NCBI RefSeq assembly: GCF_001570885.1
Contig: NZ_BCSN01000005.1
Coordinates: forward strand, 21,154-85,153
Origin: Micrococcus lylae NBRC 15355
GTDB lineage: Bacteria; Actinomycetota; Actinomycetes; Actinomycetales; Micrococcaceae
Direction: 5' to 3'
Length of the DNA: 64,000 nucleotides
Part shown: positions 54,361 through 64,000 of the stretch, piece by piece
How positions within the stretch are numbered: the first letter of the stretch is position 1
Layout of the letters: each line of letters starts with the position of its first letter
The notes under the pieces: model-generated
Seen by the model: only the letters and a program-made list of their open reading frames with translations
Told to the model about the DNA's origin: nothing
Database searches by the model: none
Made by a program: the position numbers and the translations under genes

Positions 54361-55368
54361 ATGACCAAGATCGCCATCAACGGATTCGGACGCATCGGAC
54401 GCAACGCCCTCCGCGTCATCCTGGACCGCACTCCCGACCTCGAGCTCGTGGCCATCAACGATCTGGCCGACAATGAGGACCTGTTCTACCTGACCAAGTA
54501 CGACACCATCCTCGGCACCTTCCCGGGGGAGCTCGAGCTGGCCGACGACGGCCTGGTCGTCAACGGCCGGACCGTCAAGATGTTCGCCGAACCGGACCCG
54601 TCTGCGCTGCCGTGGGGCGAGCTGGGGGTCGAGATCGTGATCGACTGCACCGGCATCTTCACCTCCGGCGAGAAGGCCAAGGCCCACCTGGACGCCGGCG
54701 CCAAGAAGGTCGTCATCTCCGCCCCGGGCAAGGACGTGGACGGCACCTTCGTCATGGGCGTGAACGAGGACAAGTATGACCCGCAGACCATGCACATCGT
54801 CTCCAACGCCTCCTGCACCACCAACTGCCTGGCCCCGATGGTGAAGGTGCTGAACGACGAGTTCGGCATCGTCGACGGCATCATGACCACCATCCACGCC
54901 TACACCGGCGACCAGAACCTGCACGACAACGTCCACAAGAAGGACCGCCGCCGTGCCCGCGCCGCCGCGCAGAACATGGTGCCGACCTCCACCGGTGCAG
55001 CCAAGGCGATCGGCGCGGTCATCCCGGAGCTCGAGGGCAAGCTGGACGGCTTCGCCATGCGCGTGCCGACCATCACCGGCTCCGCCACCGACCTCACCGT
55101 CGAGCTGACCCGCCACGTGGACGTCGACGAGGTCAACGCCGCCTTCAAGAAGGCCGCCGAGAGCGAGAAGATGAAGGGCCGCCTGGTGTACTCCGAGGAC
55201 CCGATCGTCTCCTCGGACATCGTCACCACCGAGGCCGCCTGCACCTTCGACGCCCCGCTGACCAAGTCGATCGGCCAGACCGTCAAGATCATCGGCTGGT
55301 ACGACAACGAGTACGGCTACACCTGCCAGCTGCTCGACCTCACCTCGCACATCGCCGCCACCCTCTGA
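54361..55368 (+). CDS. gap: Glyceraldehyde-3-phosphate dehydrogenase
   Basis: GapA oxidises and phosphorylates glyceraldehyde-3-phosphate to 1,3-bisphosphoglycerate with NAD+. The 335-residue protein has the NAD motif INGFGRIGRN, the adenosine-binding INDLAD (acidic, favouring NAD), the active-site SNASCTTNCLAP with Cys152, and the C-terminal WYDNEYGYTCQ. It is transcribed separately from pgk, with a strong hairpin between them. The 153-base gap upstream contains the sodA terminator and a short GCGCCC / GGGCGC repeat but no clear promoter. Confidence 0.97.
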   Translation: MTKIAINGFGRIGRNALRVILDRTPDLELVAINDLADNEDLFYLTKYDTILGTFPGELELADDGLVVNGRTVKMFAEPDPSALPWGELGVEIVIDCTGIFTSGEKAKAHLDAGAKKVVISAPGKDVDGTFVMGVNEDKYDPQTMHIVSNASCTTNCLAPMVKVLNDEFGIVDGIMTTIHAYTGDQNLHDNVHKKDRRRARAAAQNMVPTSTGAAKAIGAVIPELEGKLDGFAMRVPTITGSATDLTVELTRHVDVDEVNAAFKKAAESEKMKGRLVYSEDPIVSSDIVTTEAACTFDAPLTKSIGQTVKIIGWYDNEYGYTCQLLDLTSHIAATL

Positions 55369-55385
55369 GCGCGGCAGTGACAGCC

Positions 55386-55420
55386 ACGGCCCGCACCGAC
55401 CGCACGTCGGTGCGGGCCGT
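55386..55420 (+). terminator. Terminator after gap
   Basis: A 15-bp perfect stem (ACGGCCCGCACCGAC / GTCGGTGCGGGCCGT) with loop CGCAC, ending in TTGCC, 18 bases after the gap stop. It lies directly in front of the pgk -10 box. Confidence 0.8.
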
Positions 55421-55424
55421 TGCC

Positions 55425-55430
55425 TAGACT
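55425..55430 (+). promoter_or_regulatory. -10 box of pgk-tpiA
   Basis: TAGACT, five bases after the gap terminator, giving a leader of ~80 bases before the pgk ATG. A -35 would have to lie inside the terminator stem. Confidence 0.45.
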
Positions 55431-55516
55431 CGACCTGACGGCACCGTCGCCGACGAGCGCGCGTGTGCCCCCTCACGACCCCATCCCGGTTCCCGTCGCG
55501 CCAAGGAGGACGCCCG

Positions 55517-56761
55517 ATGACCGCCCAGACCCTGAACGACCTGCTCTCCGCGGGAGTGCGCGGACGCACCGTGCTCATCCGGTCCGATCTGAACGTGCCG
55601 CTGGACGGCTCGACCGTCACCGACGACGGCCGCATCCGTGCGTCCCTGCCGGCCATCAAGGAGCTCGCCGACGCCGGCGCCAAGGTGATCGTCATGGCCC
55701 ACCTCGGCCGCCCCAAGGGCGAGCCGGATCCGACGTTCTCCCTCGCCCCGGTGGCCGCCCGCATGAGCGAGCTGCTCCGCGCCGAGGTCGCCCTGGCCGA
55801 CGACGTCACGGGCTCCTCCGCCCGGCAGAAGGCCGCAGCCCTGGCCGAGGGCGAGGTCCTCTTGGTGGAGAACGTGCGCTTCGACGCCCGCGAGACCTCC
55901 AAGGATGCAGCCGAGCGGCAGGAGCTCGCGAAGGAGATGGCCGCCCTCGCCGGCGCGGACGGCGCCTACGTGGGCGACGCCTTCGGCGCCGTGCACCGAG
56001 CCCACGCCTCCGTGGCGGACATCGCCTCCCTGCTGCCGGCCTACCAGGGCCCGCTCGTGGCGACCGAGCTGGAGGTCCTCACCCGTCTCACCGAGTCCCC
56101 GGAGCGCCCGTACGTGGTGGTCCTGGGCGGGTCGAAGGTGTCGGACAAGCTCGCCGTGATCGACAACCTGCTGGAGAAGGCGGACACCCTGCTCATCGGG
56201 GGCGGGATGCTCTTCACCTTCCTCAAGGCCCAGGGGCATGAGGTCGGCTCCTCCCTGCTCGAGGAGGACCAGCTGGACACCGTCAAGGGCTACCTGGAGC
56301 GCTCCGGCAAGGGCGCGGCCACCATCGTGCTGCCCACCGACATCGTGATGGCCTCCGGCTTCGCCAAGGACGCCGAGCACGAGGTCCTCCCGGTGGACGC
56401 CCTGGCCTCCGGGACTCACGGCGACAAGGCCATGGGCCTGGACATCGGCCCCGCGACCGCCCAGGCCTATGCCGCCGAGGTCGCCGGCGCCAAGACCGTG
56501 TTCTGGAACGGTCCGATGGGCGTGTTCGAGTTCCCGGCCTTCGCCGAGGGCACCCGCGCCGTGGCCCAGGGTCTCACCGAGGCCACGGCGGCCGGCGGCC
56601 TGTCCGTGGTCGGCGGCGGCGACTCGGCCGCGGCCGTGCGCACCCTGGGCTTCGAGGACGGCCAGTTCGGCCACATCTCCACCGGCGGCGGCGCCTCCCT
56701 GGAGTACCTCGAGGGCAAGGAGCTGCCGGGCGTGTCGGCCCTGTCCGGCGGGAAGGCCTGA
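55517..56761 (+). CDS. pgk: Phosphoglycerate kinase
   Basis: Pgk makes ATP from 1,3-bisphosphoglycerate. The 414-residue protein has the N-terminal substrate motif [12 protein letters not shown], the [12 protein letters not shown] segment, [11 protein letters not shown], and the nucleotide site [11 protein letters not shown]. The C-terminal GGGDSAAA loop binds phosphate. The ATG has AAGGAGGA six bases upstream. tpiA starts three bases after the stop, so they form one transcript. Confidence 0.97.
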   Translation: MTAQTLNDLLSAGVRGRTVLIRSDLNVPLDGSTVTDDGRIRASLPAIKELADAGAKVIVMAHLGRPKGEPDPTFSLAPVAARMSELLRAEVALADDVTGSSARQKAAALAEGEVLLVENVRFDARETSKDAAERQELAKEMAALAGADGAYVGDAFGAVHRAHASVADIASLLPAYQGPLVATELEVLTRLTESPERPYVVVLGGSKVSDKLAVIDNLLEKADTLLIGGGMLFTFLKAQGHEVGSSLLEEDQLDTVKGYLERSGKGAATIVLPTDIVMASGFAKDAEHEVLPVDALASGTHGDKAMGLDIGPATAQAYAAEVAGAKTVFWNGPMGVFEFPAFAEGTRAVAQGLTEATAAGGLSVVGGGDSAAAVRTLGFEDGQFGHISTGGGASLEYLEGKELPGVSALSGGKA

Positions 56762-56764
56762 GCC

Positions 56765-57559
<795 letters not shown>

Positions 57560-57639
57560 GCAGGCGGGATTCCCGAGCCGAGAACATCACGGCGCAGGGG
57601 CCGGATGTGGTCCCTCCGCCCTCTCACGAGGAGTGATCC

Positions 57640-57891
57640 GTGGACATCCTGATGGTGATCCTGCAGGTCCTGGTGGCGCTGTCCAGCGTCCTGCTGATCC
57701 TGCTGGTGCTGCTGCACAAGGGCCGCGGCGGCGGCGTCTCCGACATGTTCGGCGGCGGTGTGTCCTCCTCGATGTCCGCCTCGGGGGCCTCGCAGAAGCT
57801 GCTGGCGCGCGTCACCGTGACGACCGCGGTGCTCTGGGCGGTGATGATCGTCCTGATCGGACTAATCGCCCGCCTCAACGTGGAGTTCTGA
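57640..57891 (+). CDS. secG: Preprotein translocase subunit SecG
   Basis: SecG is the small auxiliary membrane subunit of the SecYEG export channel. The 83-residue protein has two membrane helices (about residues 2-25 and 56-78) joined by the conserved LLHKGRGGGVSDMFGGG loop. It starts at GTG with CGAGGAG upstream. Gene order tpiA-secG is common in actinobacteria. Confidence 0.95.
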   Translation: MDILMVILQVLVALSSVLLILLVLLHKGRGGGVSDMFGGGVSSSMSASGASQKLLARVTVTTAVLWAVMIVLIGLIARLNVEF

Positions 57892-57909
57892 CCGAAGGAC
57901 CTCGACGAC

Positions 57910-57953
57910 GGCCCCCTCCGTGCCCGGCGCTCTCGCCGCGCACGGAGGGGGCC
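57910..57953. terminator. Terminator between secG and opcA
   Basis: A 14-bp perfect stem (GGCCCCCTCCGTGC / GCACGGAGGGGGCC) with a 16-base loop holding a small inner stem, led by CGACGACGGCC on the plus strand. It separates two convergent operons. Confidence 0.8.
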
Positions 57954-57963
57954 TTCGCGTCTG

Positions 57964-58917
57964 TCAGCGCTCACTGGCCTGCACAGCCTCCAGATCGGTC
58001 CGGGGCAGGCCTTCCGAGAGGACCCGGCCCAGGATCTCGTCCGGGTCCAGGCGGCGTAGCTCCTCGGCCAGGCAGTCCTGGTCGGTGCGGCGGGGCAGAG
58101 AGATGCGCTGCACGGGACGGCCGGCCTGGTAGAGCCTGGCCACCGCGGACTGTGAACGCGAGAGCACGATGTCACCGCGGTGGCGGCGCAGGCGGACGGC
58201 GCGGATGCCGTGGCCGCGCTTCGTGTGGGCGATGGTCACCGGGACCCGCAGCGCCTGGGTGAGCCAGGCGGCCAGCAGCAGCGTCGAGGGGGAGTCCGGG
58301 GCGCCGTCCACGGTGACTGACCGGATCTCGCGCGGATCCTGGTCGTCCAGGATCGCGGCGAGCTGGTTCCGCCACAGGGTGAGGCGGGTCCACGCCAGGT
58401 CGGTGTCCCCGGCCCGATGGCCGTCTCGGCGGGCCCAGAGGGCGCGTTCGGCATAGGGGGACGCGGCGGTGTCCGTGATGCGGCGGTGCGCCAGCCGGCC
58501 CAGCGGGGTCTCGGAGGGCACGTGCGGAGCGACCCCCGGCCACCAGACCACGATCGGCGCGTCCGGCAGCAGCAGGGCGGAGACGAGGGCCTCGGTCGGC
58601 TCTGCATTGGCGCCGTGGCACGCCAGCACCACCACGTCCGAGGCGCCGGCGTCCCCGCCGACGCGGATCTCGGCGTCGAGCCGGTTCTGCGCGGTGCGGT
58701 CGCCGAGGGCCAGCACGATGATGCGGCAGGGGTGTTCGAGGGACGCGGCGTTCGCGGCATCGAGCGCCTTCTCCACGCCGTCGAGATCCGTGCTGATCAC
58801 GAGGGTCAGCACGCGGCCGAGGGTGACCACCCCGCCGGCCTCGCGCAGCCGGGTGATGCGCTTGGCCACCTCCGAGGTGGTGGTGTCCTCCATGCGGATC
58901 TTCACGGGCGCCTCCAT
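57964..58917 (-). CDS. opcA: Glucose-6-phosphate dehydrogenase assembly protein OpcA
   Basis: OpcA binds Zwf and is needed for, or modulates, its activity in cyanobacteria and actinobacteria. The 317-residue protein has the OpcA start DTTTSEVAKRITRLRE, then GRVLTLVI, and the conserved VVWWPG and ASPYAERALWARR segments. Its ATG lies 16 bases inside the 3' end of zwf, so the two partner proteins are coupled. It is the last gene of the pentose-phosphate operon in this window; no 6-phosphogluconolactonase gene follows. Confidence 0.93.
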   Translation of the reverse strand: MEAPVKIRMEDTTTSEVAKRITRLREAGGVVTLGRVLTLVISTDLDGVEKALDAANAASLEHPCRIIVLALGDRTAQNRLDAEIRVGGDAGASDVVVLACHGANAEPTEALVSALLLPDAPIVVWWPGVAPHVPSETPLGRLAHRRITDTAASPYAERALWARRDGHRAGDTDLAWTRLTLWRNQLAAILDDQDPREIRSVTVDGAPDSPSTLLLAAWLTQALRVPVTIAHTKRGHGIRAVRLRRHRGDIVLSRSQSAVARLYQAGRPVQRISLPRRTDQDCLAEELRRLDPDEILGRVLSEGLPRTDLEAVQASER

Positions 58918-60479
58918 TGCCGGCCGTCGCGGATGAGCAGGTCGTGTGCCGAGGGCGGCCCCCAGGATCCGGGGTCGTAGGGCTCGGGCTGGCCGGGCAT
59001 CGATTCCCAGTGCTTCACGAAGGGGTCCACGATGCGCCAGGACAGCTCCACCTCGGCCTGGCGGGGGAACAGCGGCGGTTCGCCCAGCAGGACGTCCAGG
59101 ATCAGCCGCTCGTAGGCTTCCGGCGAGTCCTCGGTGAAGGCGTGGCCGTAGCCGAAGTCCATGGTCACGTCACGGACCTCGGACTGGGTGCCGGGCACCT
59201 TGGAGGCGAATCGCAGGGTCACGCCCTCGTCCGGCTGCACGCGGATCACCACGACGTTCTGGCCGAACTCCTCGCCCGGTCGCACGGGGAACAGCAGGTG
59301 CGGAGGCCGCTTGAAGACCACGGCGATCTCGGTGACGCGGCGCCCCAGGCGTTTGCCGGCGCGCAGGTAGAACGGCACGCCCTGCCAGCGGCGGGTCCGG
59401 ATGCCGACCTTGAGGGCGGCGTAGGTCTCGGTGGTCGATGCGGGGTTGAAGCCCTCCTCGTCCAGGAAGCCGGTGACCTGCTCGCCGCCCTGCCAGCCGG
59501 AGGTGTACTGGCCGCGTGCCGAGGCGGCCTCGATCTCCCGCGGATCGGAGGGCACCTCGACCGCGGCGAGGATTTTCTCCTTCTCGGCCCGCAGGTGGTC
59601 CGCGTCGAAGGAGAGGGGCTCCTCCATGGCGGTCAGGGCGAGCAGCTGCAGCAGATGGTTCTGGATGACGTCGCGGGCGGCGCCTACGCCGTCGTAGTAG
59701 GAGGCGCGGCCGCCGATGCCGATGTCCTCGGCCATGGTGATCTGTACGTGGTCCACGTGCTCGGCGGACCAGAGCGGCTCGAAGATCCGGTTCGCGAAGC
59801 GGAAGGCGAGGATGTTCTGGACCGTCTCCTTGCCGAGGTAGTGGTCGATGCGGAACACCGACTCGGGTGGGAACACGCGCTCGATGACCTTGTTCAGTTC
59901 GCGGGCGCTGTCCAGGTCATGGCCGAAGGGCTTCTCGATCACCACGCGTCGCCAGGCGGCGTCCCGGTCCCCGGAGTCCTCTGCCAGGCCGACCTCCGCC
60001 AGCTGGCGGCAGACCTCCTCGAACCAGCTCGGAGGGATGGAGAGGTAGAACGCCGTGTTGGCCCGGGTGCCGCGCGAGGACTCCAGCTCCGTCAGGACCT
60101 CCACGAGCCGCTCGTAGGCCGCGTCGTCGTCGAAGGCCCCGGCGATGAATCGCAGGCCGCCGGAGAACTGCTGCCAGACGGTCTCGTTGAACGGCGTGCG
60201 GGCCCCGGCCTCCACGGCGGCGCGCACGTACTCGGCGAACTCGGCGTCGGACCACTCACGGCGGCCGAAGCCGACCAGCGAGAACCCCGGGGGCAGCAGG
60301 CCCCGGCCGGCGAGGTCGTACATCGCCGGGAGCAGCTTCTTGCGGGCCAGGTCGCCCGTGACGCCGAAGAGCACGAGGGACGACGGACCCGCGATGCGGG
60401 TCAGCCGGCGGTCCAGCGGGTCGCGGAGCGGGTTGGACACGGTGGCCCAGCGCTGCGCGCGGGAGGGCTCAGAGCGCAT
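58902..60479 (-). CDS. zwf: Glucose-6-phosphate 1-dehydrogenase
   Basis: Zwf oxidises glucose-6-phosphate to 6-phosphogluconolactone and makes NADPH. The 525-residue protein has the coenzyme motif FGVTGDLARKKLLPA (about residues 38-52), the substrate/active-site motif RIDHYLGKETVQN, and the FRFANRIFEPLW segment. The ATG at 60479 overlaps the pgi stop by 11 bases; an internal GTG at 60440 (VSNPLRD) is a possible alternative, and neither has a strong ribosome site. It is followed by overlapping opcA. Confidence 0.96.
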   Translation of the reverse strand: MRSEPSRAQRWATVSNPLRDPLDRRLTRIAGPSSLVLFGVTGDLARKKLLPAMYDLAGRGLLPPGFSLVGFGRREWSDAEFAEYVRAAVEAGARTPFNETVWQQFSGGLRFIAGAFDDDAAYERLVEVLTELESSRGTRANTAFYLSIPPSWFEEVCRQLAEVGLAEDSGDRDAAWRRVVIEKPFGHDLDSARELNKVIERVFPPESVFRIDHYLGKETVQNILAFRFANRIFEPLWSAEHVDHVQITMAEDIGIGGRASYYDGVGAARDVIQNHLLQLLALTAMEEPLSFDADHLRAEKEKILAAVEVPSDPREIEAASARGQYTSGWQGGEQVTGFLDEEGFNPASTTETYAALKVGIRTRRWQGVPFYLRAGKRLGRRVTEIAVVFKRPPHLLFPVRPGEEFGQNVVVIRVQPDEGVTLRFASKVPGTQSEVRDVTMDFGYGHAFTEDSPEAYERLILDVLLGEPPLFPRQAEVELSWRIVDPFVKHWESMPGQPEPYDPGSWGPPSAHDLLIRDGRQWRRP

Positions 60480-62070
60480 CTGCGGCGGCGCGCAGGGCGG
60501 CGATGCCCGCGGTGCGGTCGGTCAGGTGCAGGCGGACCACCGGCAGGCCGTGGTCGGCGAGCACGGCGGCGTCGCCCGAGGCCTGGGCGGCGATGAGACG
60601 GCCGAGGGTGAACGGACGCTCCGGGACGTCGAGGTCTGCGGCGGCATCGGCGGTCAGCTGGAGCACCACGGCGTTCGGCCTGCCGCCCTTGTGCAGCTGG
60701 CCGGTTGAATGGAGGAAGCGGGGGCCCCAGCCGAAGGTGACCGGACGGCCGGAGGCCTGCGCCAGGACCGGGCGCAGGGCCTCCAGATCGGCGTCGGCGT
60801 GGCGGTCCATGTAGGCCTGGACGGTCAGGTAGCCGTCCTCGGGCAGCTGGGTCAGGGTGGAGCGAAGGACGTCGGTGAGCGATCCGGCGTCGGCGTCGGC
60901 GGGCAGGCCGGAGACGGCGATGCCCTCCACCTCGTCGCCGCGCTCCTCGGCGACGACGGGGGAGTCCAGCAGCTCACGGGCGGCGGCCTTGGCGGCCTCC
61001 ACGTCCGGCTGGTCGAACGGGTTGATGCCCAGCAGTCGGCCGGCGACGGCGGTGGCCACCTCGAAGACGAGCAGCAGGGCGCCGAGCGAGCCGGAGACGA
61101 CCACGCCGTGGGCCGGGGCGGCGACGCCGTCCAGGTCTCCGGCGAGGACCACCTGGAGCAGGTCCGCGGCGTCCGACGAGGTCTCAGGGGCGCCGTCGTC
61201 GACGACGACCGGCACCAGGCCCACGCCCTGCTTGCCCGTGGACTCGGCGATGAGCTGCTCGGCCCAGTCGCCGAAGCCGACGATGCCCGAAGCGGCGTCC
61301 GAGACGATCAGCTTGTCCCTCAGCGGCAGGGTGCCGCCGAGCGCGGCGCCGAGCTGCAGGCCCGGGTTGTCCGCGTCGTCCTCGGTGAGCAGGTCGAGCA
61401 CGGATTCGGCGTCGTCGAGCAGGGTCTCGACGTCCACCCCGGCGAGCCCGGCCGGGACGAGGCCGAAGGCGGTGAGCGCGGAGTAGCGTCCGCCGACGGT
61501 CGGATCGGCCGTGAAGACAGCCCGGTAGCCGGCCTCCACGGCGGTCTGCTCGAGCGGCGAGCCCGGGTCGGTGACCACGACGATCCGGGAGGCCGCGTCG
61601 ATTCCCGCGGCGGTGAACGCCTCGGCCATGATGCGGCGCTGGGAGTCGGTCTCCACTGTGGAGCCGGACTTGGAGGAGACCACCAGGACGGTGCGGTCCA
61701 GGTCGGTCAGTGCCGCGCGCACCTGGTCCGGGTCGGTGGAGTCCAGCACGGTGAGCTCCTTGCCGGCGGTGCCGGCGATGACCTCCGGGGCCAGGGACGA
61801 GCCGCCCATGCCGGCGAGGACGACCCGGTCCACGCCCTCGCCGCGCAGCGTCTCCGCCAGCTCGGAGATCTGCGGCAGCAGCGGACGGGAACGGGCGACC
61901 GCATCGATCCAGCCCAGACGCTTCGAGGACTCCTCCTCGGCGGCCGGCCCCCAGAGCGTCGGGTCCTCTGCGGCGAGGCGGGAGGCGAAGCGCTCCTCGA
62001 CGAGGGTGGGGACGTGGCGGTCGACGGCGTCGAGTGCGGCGCCGGTGGCGCTCAGTCCGAGGGTGCTCAT
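60469..62070 (-). CDS. pgi: Glucose-6-phosphate isomerase
   Basis: Pgi interconverts glucose-6-phosphate and fructose-6-phosphate. The 533-residue protein has two SIS domains, with VLAGMGGSSLAPEV and VVSSKSGSTVET as sugar-phosphate loops and the C-terminal FGWGPRFLHSTGQLHKGG as the signature. It resembles the isomerase half of the fused transaldolase-isomerase found in some actinobacteria, here as a separate gene beside tal. AGGAG precedes the ATG. It sits between tal and zwf, an uncommon place for pgi. Confidence 0.94.
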   Translation of the reverse strand: MSTLGLSATGAALDAVDRHVPTLVEERFASRLAAEDPTLWGPAAEEESSKRLGWIDAVARSRPLLPQISELAETLRGEGVDRVVLAGMGGSSLAPEVIAGTAGKELTVLDSTDPDQVRAALTDLDRTVLVVSSKSGSTVETDSQRRIMAEAFTAAGIDAASRIVVVTDPGSPLEQTAVEAGYRAVFTADPTVGGRYSALTAFGLVPAGLAGVDVETLLDDAESVLDLLTEDDADNPGLQLGAALGGTLPLRDKLIVSDAASGIVGFGDWAEQLIAESTGKQGVGLVPVVVDDGAPETSSDAADLLQVVLAGDLDGVAAPAHGVVVSGSLGALLLVFEVATAVAGRLLGINPFDQPDVEAAKAAARELLDSPVVAEERGDEVEGIAVSGLPADADAGSLTDVLRSTLTQLPEDGYLTVQAYMDRHADADLEALRPVLAQASGRPVTFGWGPRFLHSTGQLHKGGRPNAVVLQLTADAAADLDVPERPFTLGRLIAAQASGDAAVLADHGLPVVRLHLTDRTAGIAALRAAADAL

Positions 62071-62127
62071 GGCGTGCTCCTTCTGGTTGCGCGGTGCGCG
62101 TGGCGAGTCGGTGCGGGCGGTGGGCGG

Positions 62128-63255
62128 TCAGCGGGTGCGGCGGGAGGCCAGGCCCTCGGACACGGAGTCCAGGAGCTGTTCCCAGGCGGTCTCGAACTTC
62201 TCCAGGCCCTCGGCCTCGAGGACGTCCACGACCTCACGATAGGAGACCCCGGCGTGGCCGATCGCGTCGAGGTGGGCGTCGGCGTCGGCATAGCCGCCGG
62301 GGATGACCGCCGGAACGATCTCACCGTGGTCGGCGAGGGCCTCCAGGGTGGCCGCGGGCATGGTGTTCACGCAGCGCTCGGCGACGAGCTCGGTGACGTA
62401 GAGCGTGTCCGGCAGCGCGGGGTCCTTCACACCGGTCGAGGCCCAGAGCGGGCGCTGCACCGGGGCGCCGGCGGCCTCGAGGAGGCGCCAGCGCTCGGTC
62501 TGCAGGGACTCGTCGAAGATGCGGTAGGCCAGGCGGGCGTTCGCCACCCCGGCCCCGCCCTTGAGCCGCACGGCGTCGCCGCCGATCTGCTCGAGGCGGC
62601 GGTCCACCTCCGTGTCCACGCGGGAGACGAAGAACGAGGCCACCGAGTGGATCTGGGACAGGTCCCGGCCCCGGGAGCGCGCCTGCTCGAGTCCTGACAT
62701 CCAGGCGTTGACGACCTCTCGGTAGCGCGGCAGCGAGAAGATCAGCGTGACGTTGACGCTGATGCCCTCGGCCAGCACGGCGGTGACGGCCGGCAGACCC
62801 TCCACGGTCGCGGGGATCTTGATCATGACGTTCTGGCGCCCGATCCTCTCGGCGAGCTCGCGCGCCTGGCGGATGGTGCCGGAGGTGTCCCGGGCCAGCC
62901 GGGGGTCGACTTCGATGGACACGAAGCCGTCAGCCCCGTCCGTGGCGGCGTGGACGGGCGCGAGCACCTCGGCGGCGCCGGCCACGTCCCGGGTCGTCAG
63001 GGCGGTGACGGCGGCGTCCACGTCCGCTCCGGCCGCGGCGAGCTCGTCCAGCTGCGCGGCGTAGACGTCGGCGTCCTCGAGGGCCTTCTGGAAGATCGCC
63101 GGGTTGGTGGTCACGCCGGTCACCGACCGGGTCGCCACCAGGTCCGCCAGCGAGCCGTCCACAAGGCGGGCGCGGGACAGATCGTCCAGCCAGACGGAGA
63201 CGCCCGCGGCCGCGAGGGCCGCGGTGTTCGGGTTCTGTGCTGCCTGCTCGACCAT
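62128..63255 (-). CDS. tal: Transaldolase
   Basis: Tal transfers a dihydroxyacetone unit between sugar phosphates. The 375-residue protein is of the longer actinobacterial type: VWLDDLSR start, [23 protein letters not shown], and the Schiff-base lysine Lys146 in NVMIKIPAT. The ATG is two bases after the tkt stop, with AAGGAGT as ribosome site, so tkt and tal are co-transcribed. Confidence 0.96.
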   Translation of the reverse strand: MVEQAAQNPNTAALAAAGVSVWLDDLSRARLVDGSLADLVATRSVTGVTTNPAIFQKALEDADVYAAQLDELAAAGADVDAAVTALTTRDVAGAAEVLAPVHAATDGADGFVSIEVDPRLARDTSGTIRQARELAERIGRQNVMIKIPATVEGLPAVTAVLAEGISVNVTLIFSLPRYREVVNAWMSGLEQARSRGRDLSQIHSVASFFVSRVDTEVDRRLEQIGGDAVRLKGGAGVANARLAYRIFDESLQTERWRLLEAAGAPVQRPLWASTGVKDPALPDTLYVTELVAERCVNTMPAATLEALADHGEIVPAVIPGGYADADAHLDAIGHAGVSYREVVDVLEAEGLEKFETAWEQLLDSVSEGLASRRTR

Positions 63256-63257
63256 GC

Positions 63258-64000
63258 TCAGGACTCCTTCCGCTCCGCCAGCAGGTCCTGCGCGACGGAG
63301 ACGATGTTCTCGGCGGTGAAGCCGTACTTCTCGAAGAGGCGCTCTCCGGAGGCGGACTCGCCGTAGTGCTCGAGGCTGATCCTGGCGCCTGCGGAGCCCG
63401 CGGTGACGGTGTGCTCGAACCAGGGCTGGGCCACGCCGGCCTCGACGGACACGCGCACGGGGGCGTCCGGGCCGTCCGGCAGCACGGCGGCGCGGTACTC
63501 CACGTCCTGCTCGGCGAACCACTCCAGGCACGGTGCGGACACCACGCGCGTGGGGACGCCGGCGGCCTGCAGCTGTTCGCGGGCCGCAACGGCGAGCTTC
63601 ACCTCGGAGCCGGTGGCGATCAGCAGGACCCGGGCGTCGGCGGCGTTGCCCTCGGCGTCGGCGCCGTCCACGAGCACGTAGGCGCCGCGAGCGACCTCGG
63701 AGGCCTCCGCGAATCCGTCGCCGCGGGGCAGGACCGGCAGGCTCTGACGGGAGAGGACGAGGCCGGCGGGACGATCCGGACGGTTCAGCACCGTGTGCCA
63801 GGCCCAGGCGGTCTCGTTCGCGTCCGCCGGGCGGACGACGTCCAGGTTCGGGATGGCCCGGAGGGAGGCGAGGTGTTCGACCGGCTGGTGGGTGGGTCCG
63901 TCCTCGCCCAGGCCGATGGAGTCATGGGTCCACACGAAGACGGAGCCGACGCCCATCAGGGCCGCCAGGCGCACCGCGGGGCGCTGATAGTCGGAGAAGG
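63258..64000 (-). CDS. tkt: Transketolase, 3' part
   Basis: Tkt moves two-carbon units with thiamine diphosphate. Only the C-terminal ~247 residues are in the window; the 5' end lies beyond base 64000. Visible parts are the pyrimidine-domain end [16 protein letters not shown], the signature [21 protein letters not shown], and the C-terminal domain with [11 protein letters not shown]. It is the first visible gene of the minus-strand pentose-phosphate operon. Confidence 0.96.
   Translation of the reverse strand, partial: FSDYQRPAVRLAALMGVGSVFVWTHDSIGLGEDGPTHQPVEHLASLRAIPNLDVVRPADANETAWAWHTVLNRPDRPAGLVLSRQSLPVLPRGDGFAEASEVARGAYVLVDGADAEGNAADARVLLIATGSEVKLAVAAREQLQAAGVPTRVVSAPCLEWFAEQDVEYRAAVLPDGPDAPVRVSVEAGVAQPWFEHTVTAGSAGARISLEHYGESASGERLFEKYGFTAENIVSVAQDLLAERKES

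Overview
This window is ordinary chromosomal DNA of a very high-GC actinobacterium. The runs of gene order (Trp-operon membrane protein - HGxxPAAW - trpC - trpB - trpA - lgt; polA - Eis-like acetyltransferase - rpsA; uvrC - rapZ - yvcK - whiA; gap - pgk - tpiA - secG facing tkt - tal - pgi - zwf - opcA) point to the family Micrococcaceae, most likely Micrococcus. That assignment is inferred from gene order and composition, not from a database search. Genes are packed tightly, with many 4-16 base overlaps, and no gene-free stretch exceeds 300 bases. I see no insertion sequence, prophage, CRISPR array or rRNA. One tRNA (Leu, CAA anticodon) is present.

Layout. Bases 1-5533: 3' end of trpE, a Trp-operon membrane protein, a small HGxxPAAW membrane protein, trpC, trpB, trpA and lgt. 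5784-11847: gltB and gltD (glutamate synthase). 12030-15203: pyk, a convergent ANTAR response regulator, tRNA-Leu and a thioesterase. 15244-21029: polA, an Eis-like acetyltransferase and rpsA. 21136-28708: an rRNA-methyltransferase-like gene, a BCCT transporter, an inverted yigZ-family gene, a second BCCT transporter fused to a dephospho-CoA-kinase-like domain, then true coaE. 28770-34777: uvrB, an MFS transporter and a translationally coupled satD / membrane protein / UPF0317 trio. 34830-36272: a Mn2+-type (yybP-ykoY) riboswitch candidate and terC. 36362-44283: a proline-iminopeptidase-like hydrolase, a DUF3516-type helicase, a trans-aconitate methyltransferase-like gene, an acyltransferase-3 membrane protein, a SAM methyltransferase and a metallo-beta-lactamase-fold hydrolase. 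44501-53420: uvrA, a PlsC-type acyltransferase, uvrC, rapZ, yvcK and whiA. 53581-57891: sodA, gap, pgk, tpiA and secG. 57964-64000 (minus strand): tkt (partial), tal, pgi, zwf and opcA.

How the genes work together. The trp block makes tryptophan from anthranilate-derived intermediates. gltBD supplies glutamate. gap/pgk/tpiA, pyk and pgi are glycolytic, and zwf/opcA/tal/tkt form the pentose-phosphate pathway, which meets glycolysis tail to tail at 57.9 kb. uvrA, uvrB and uvrC, all nearby but in separate transcription units, plus polA make up most of nucleotide-excision repair. Two BCCT carriers and their flanking genes suggest osmolyte uptake.

The most unusual object is the BCCT-CoaE fusion (25396-27774), which lies directly upstream of a complete coaE. 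Other points of note are ten start codons sitting 6-8 bases downstream of a TAnnnT box (apparent leaderless transcripts), short AT-rich rare-codon islands at gene ends that look like promoters or operators embedded in coding sequence, and a palindrome at the satD promoter.
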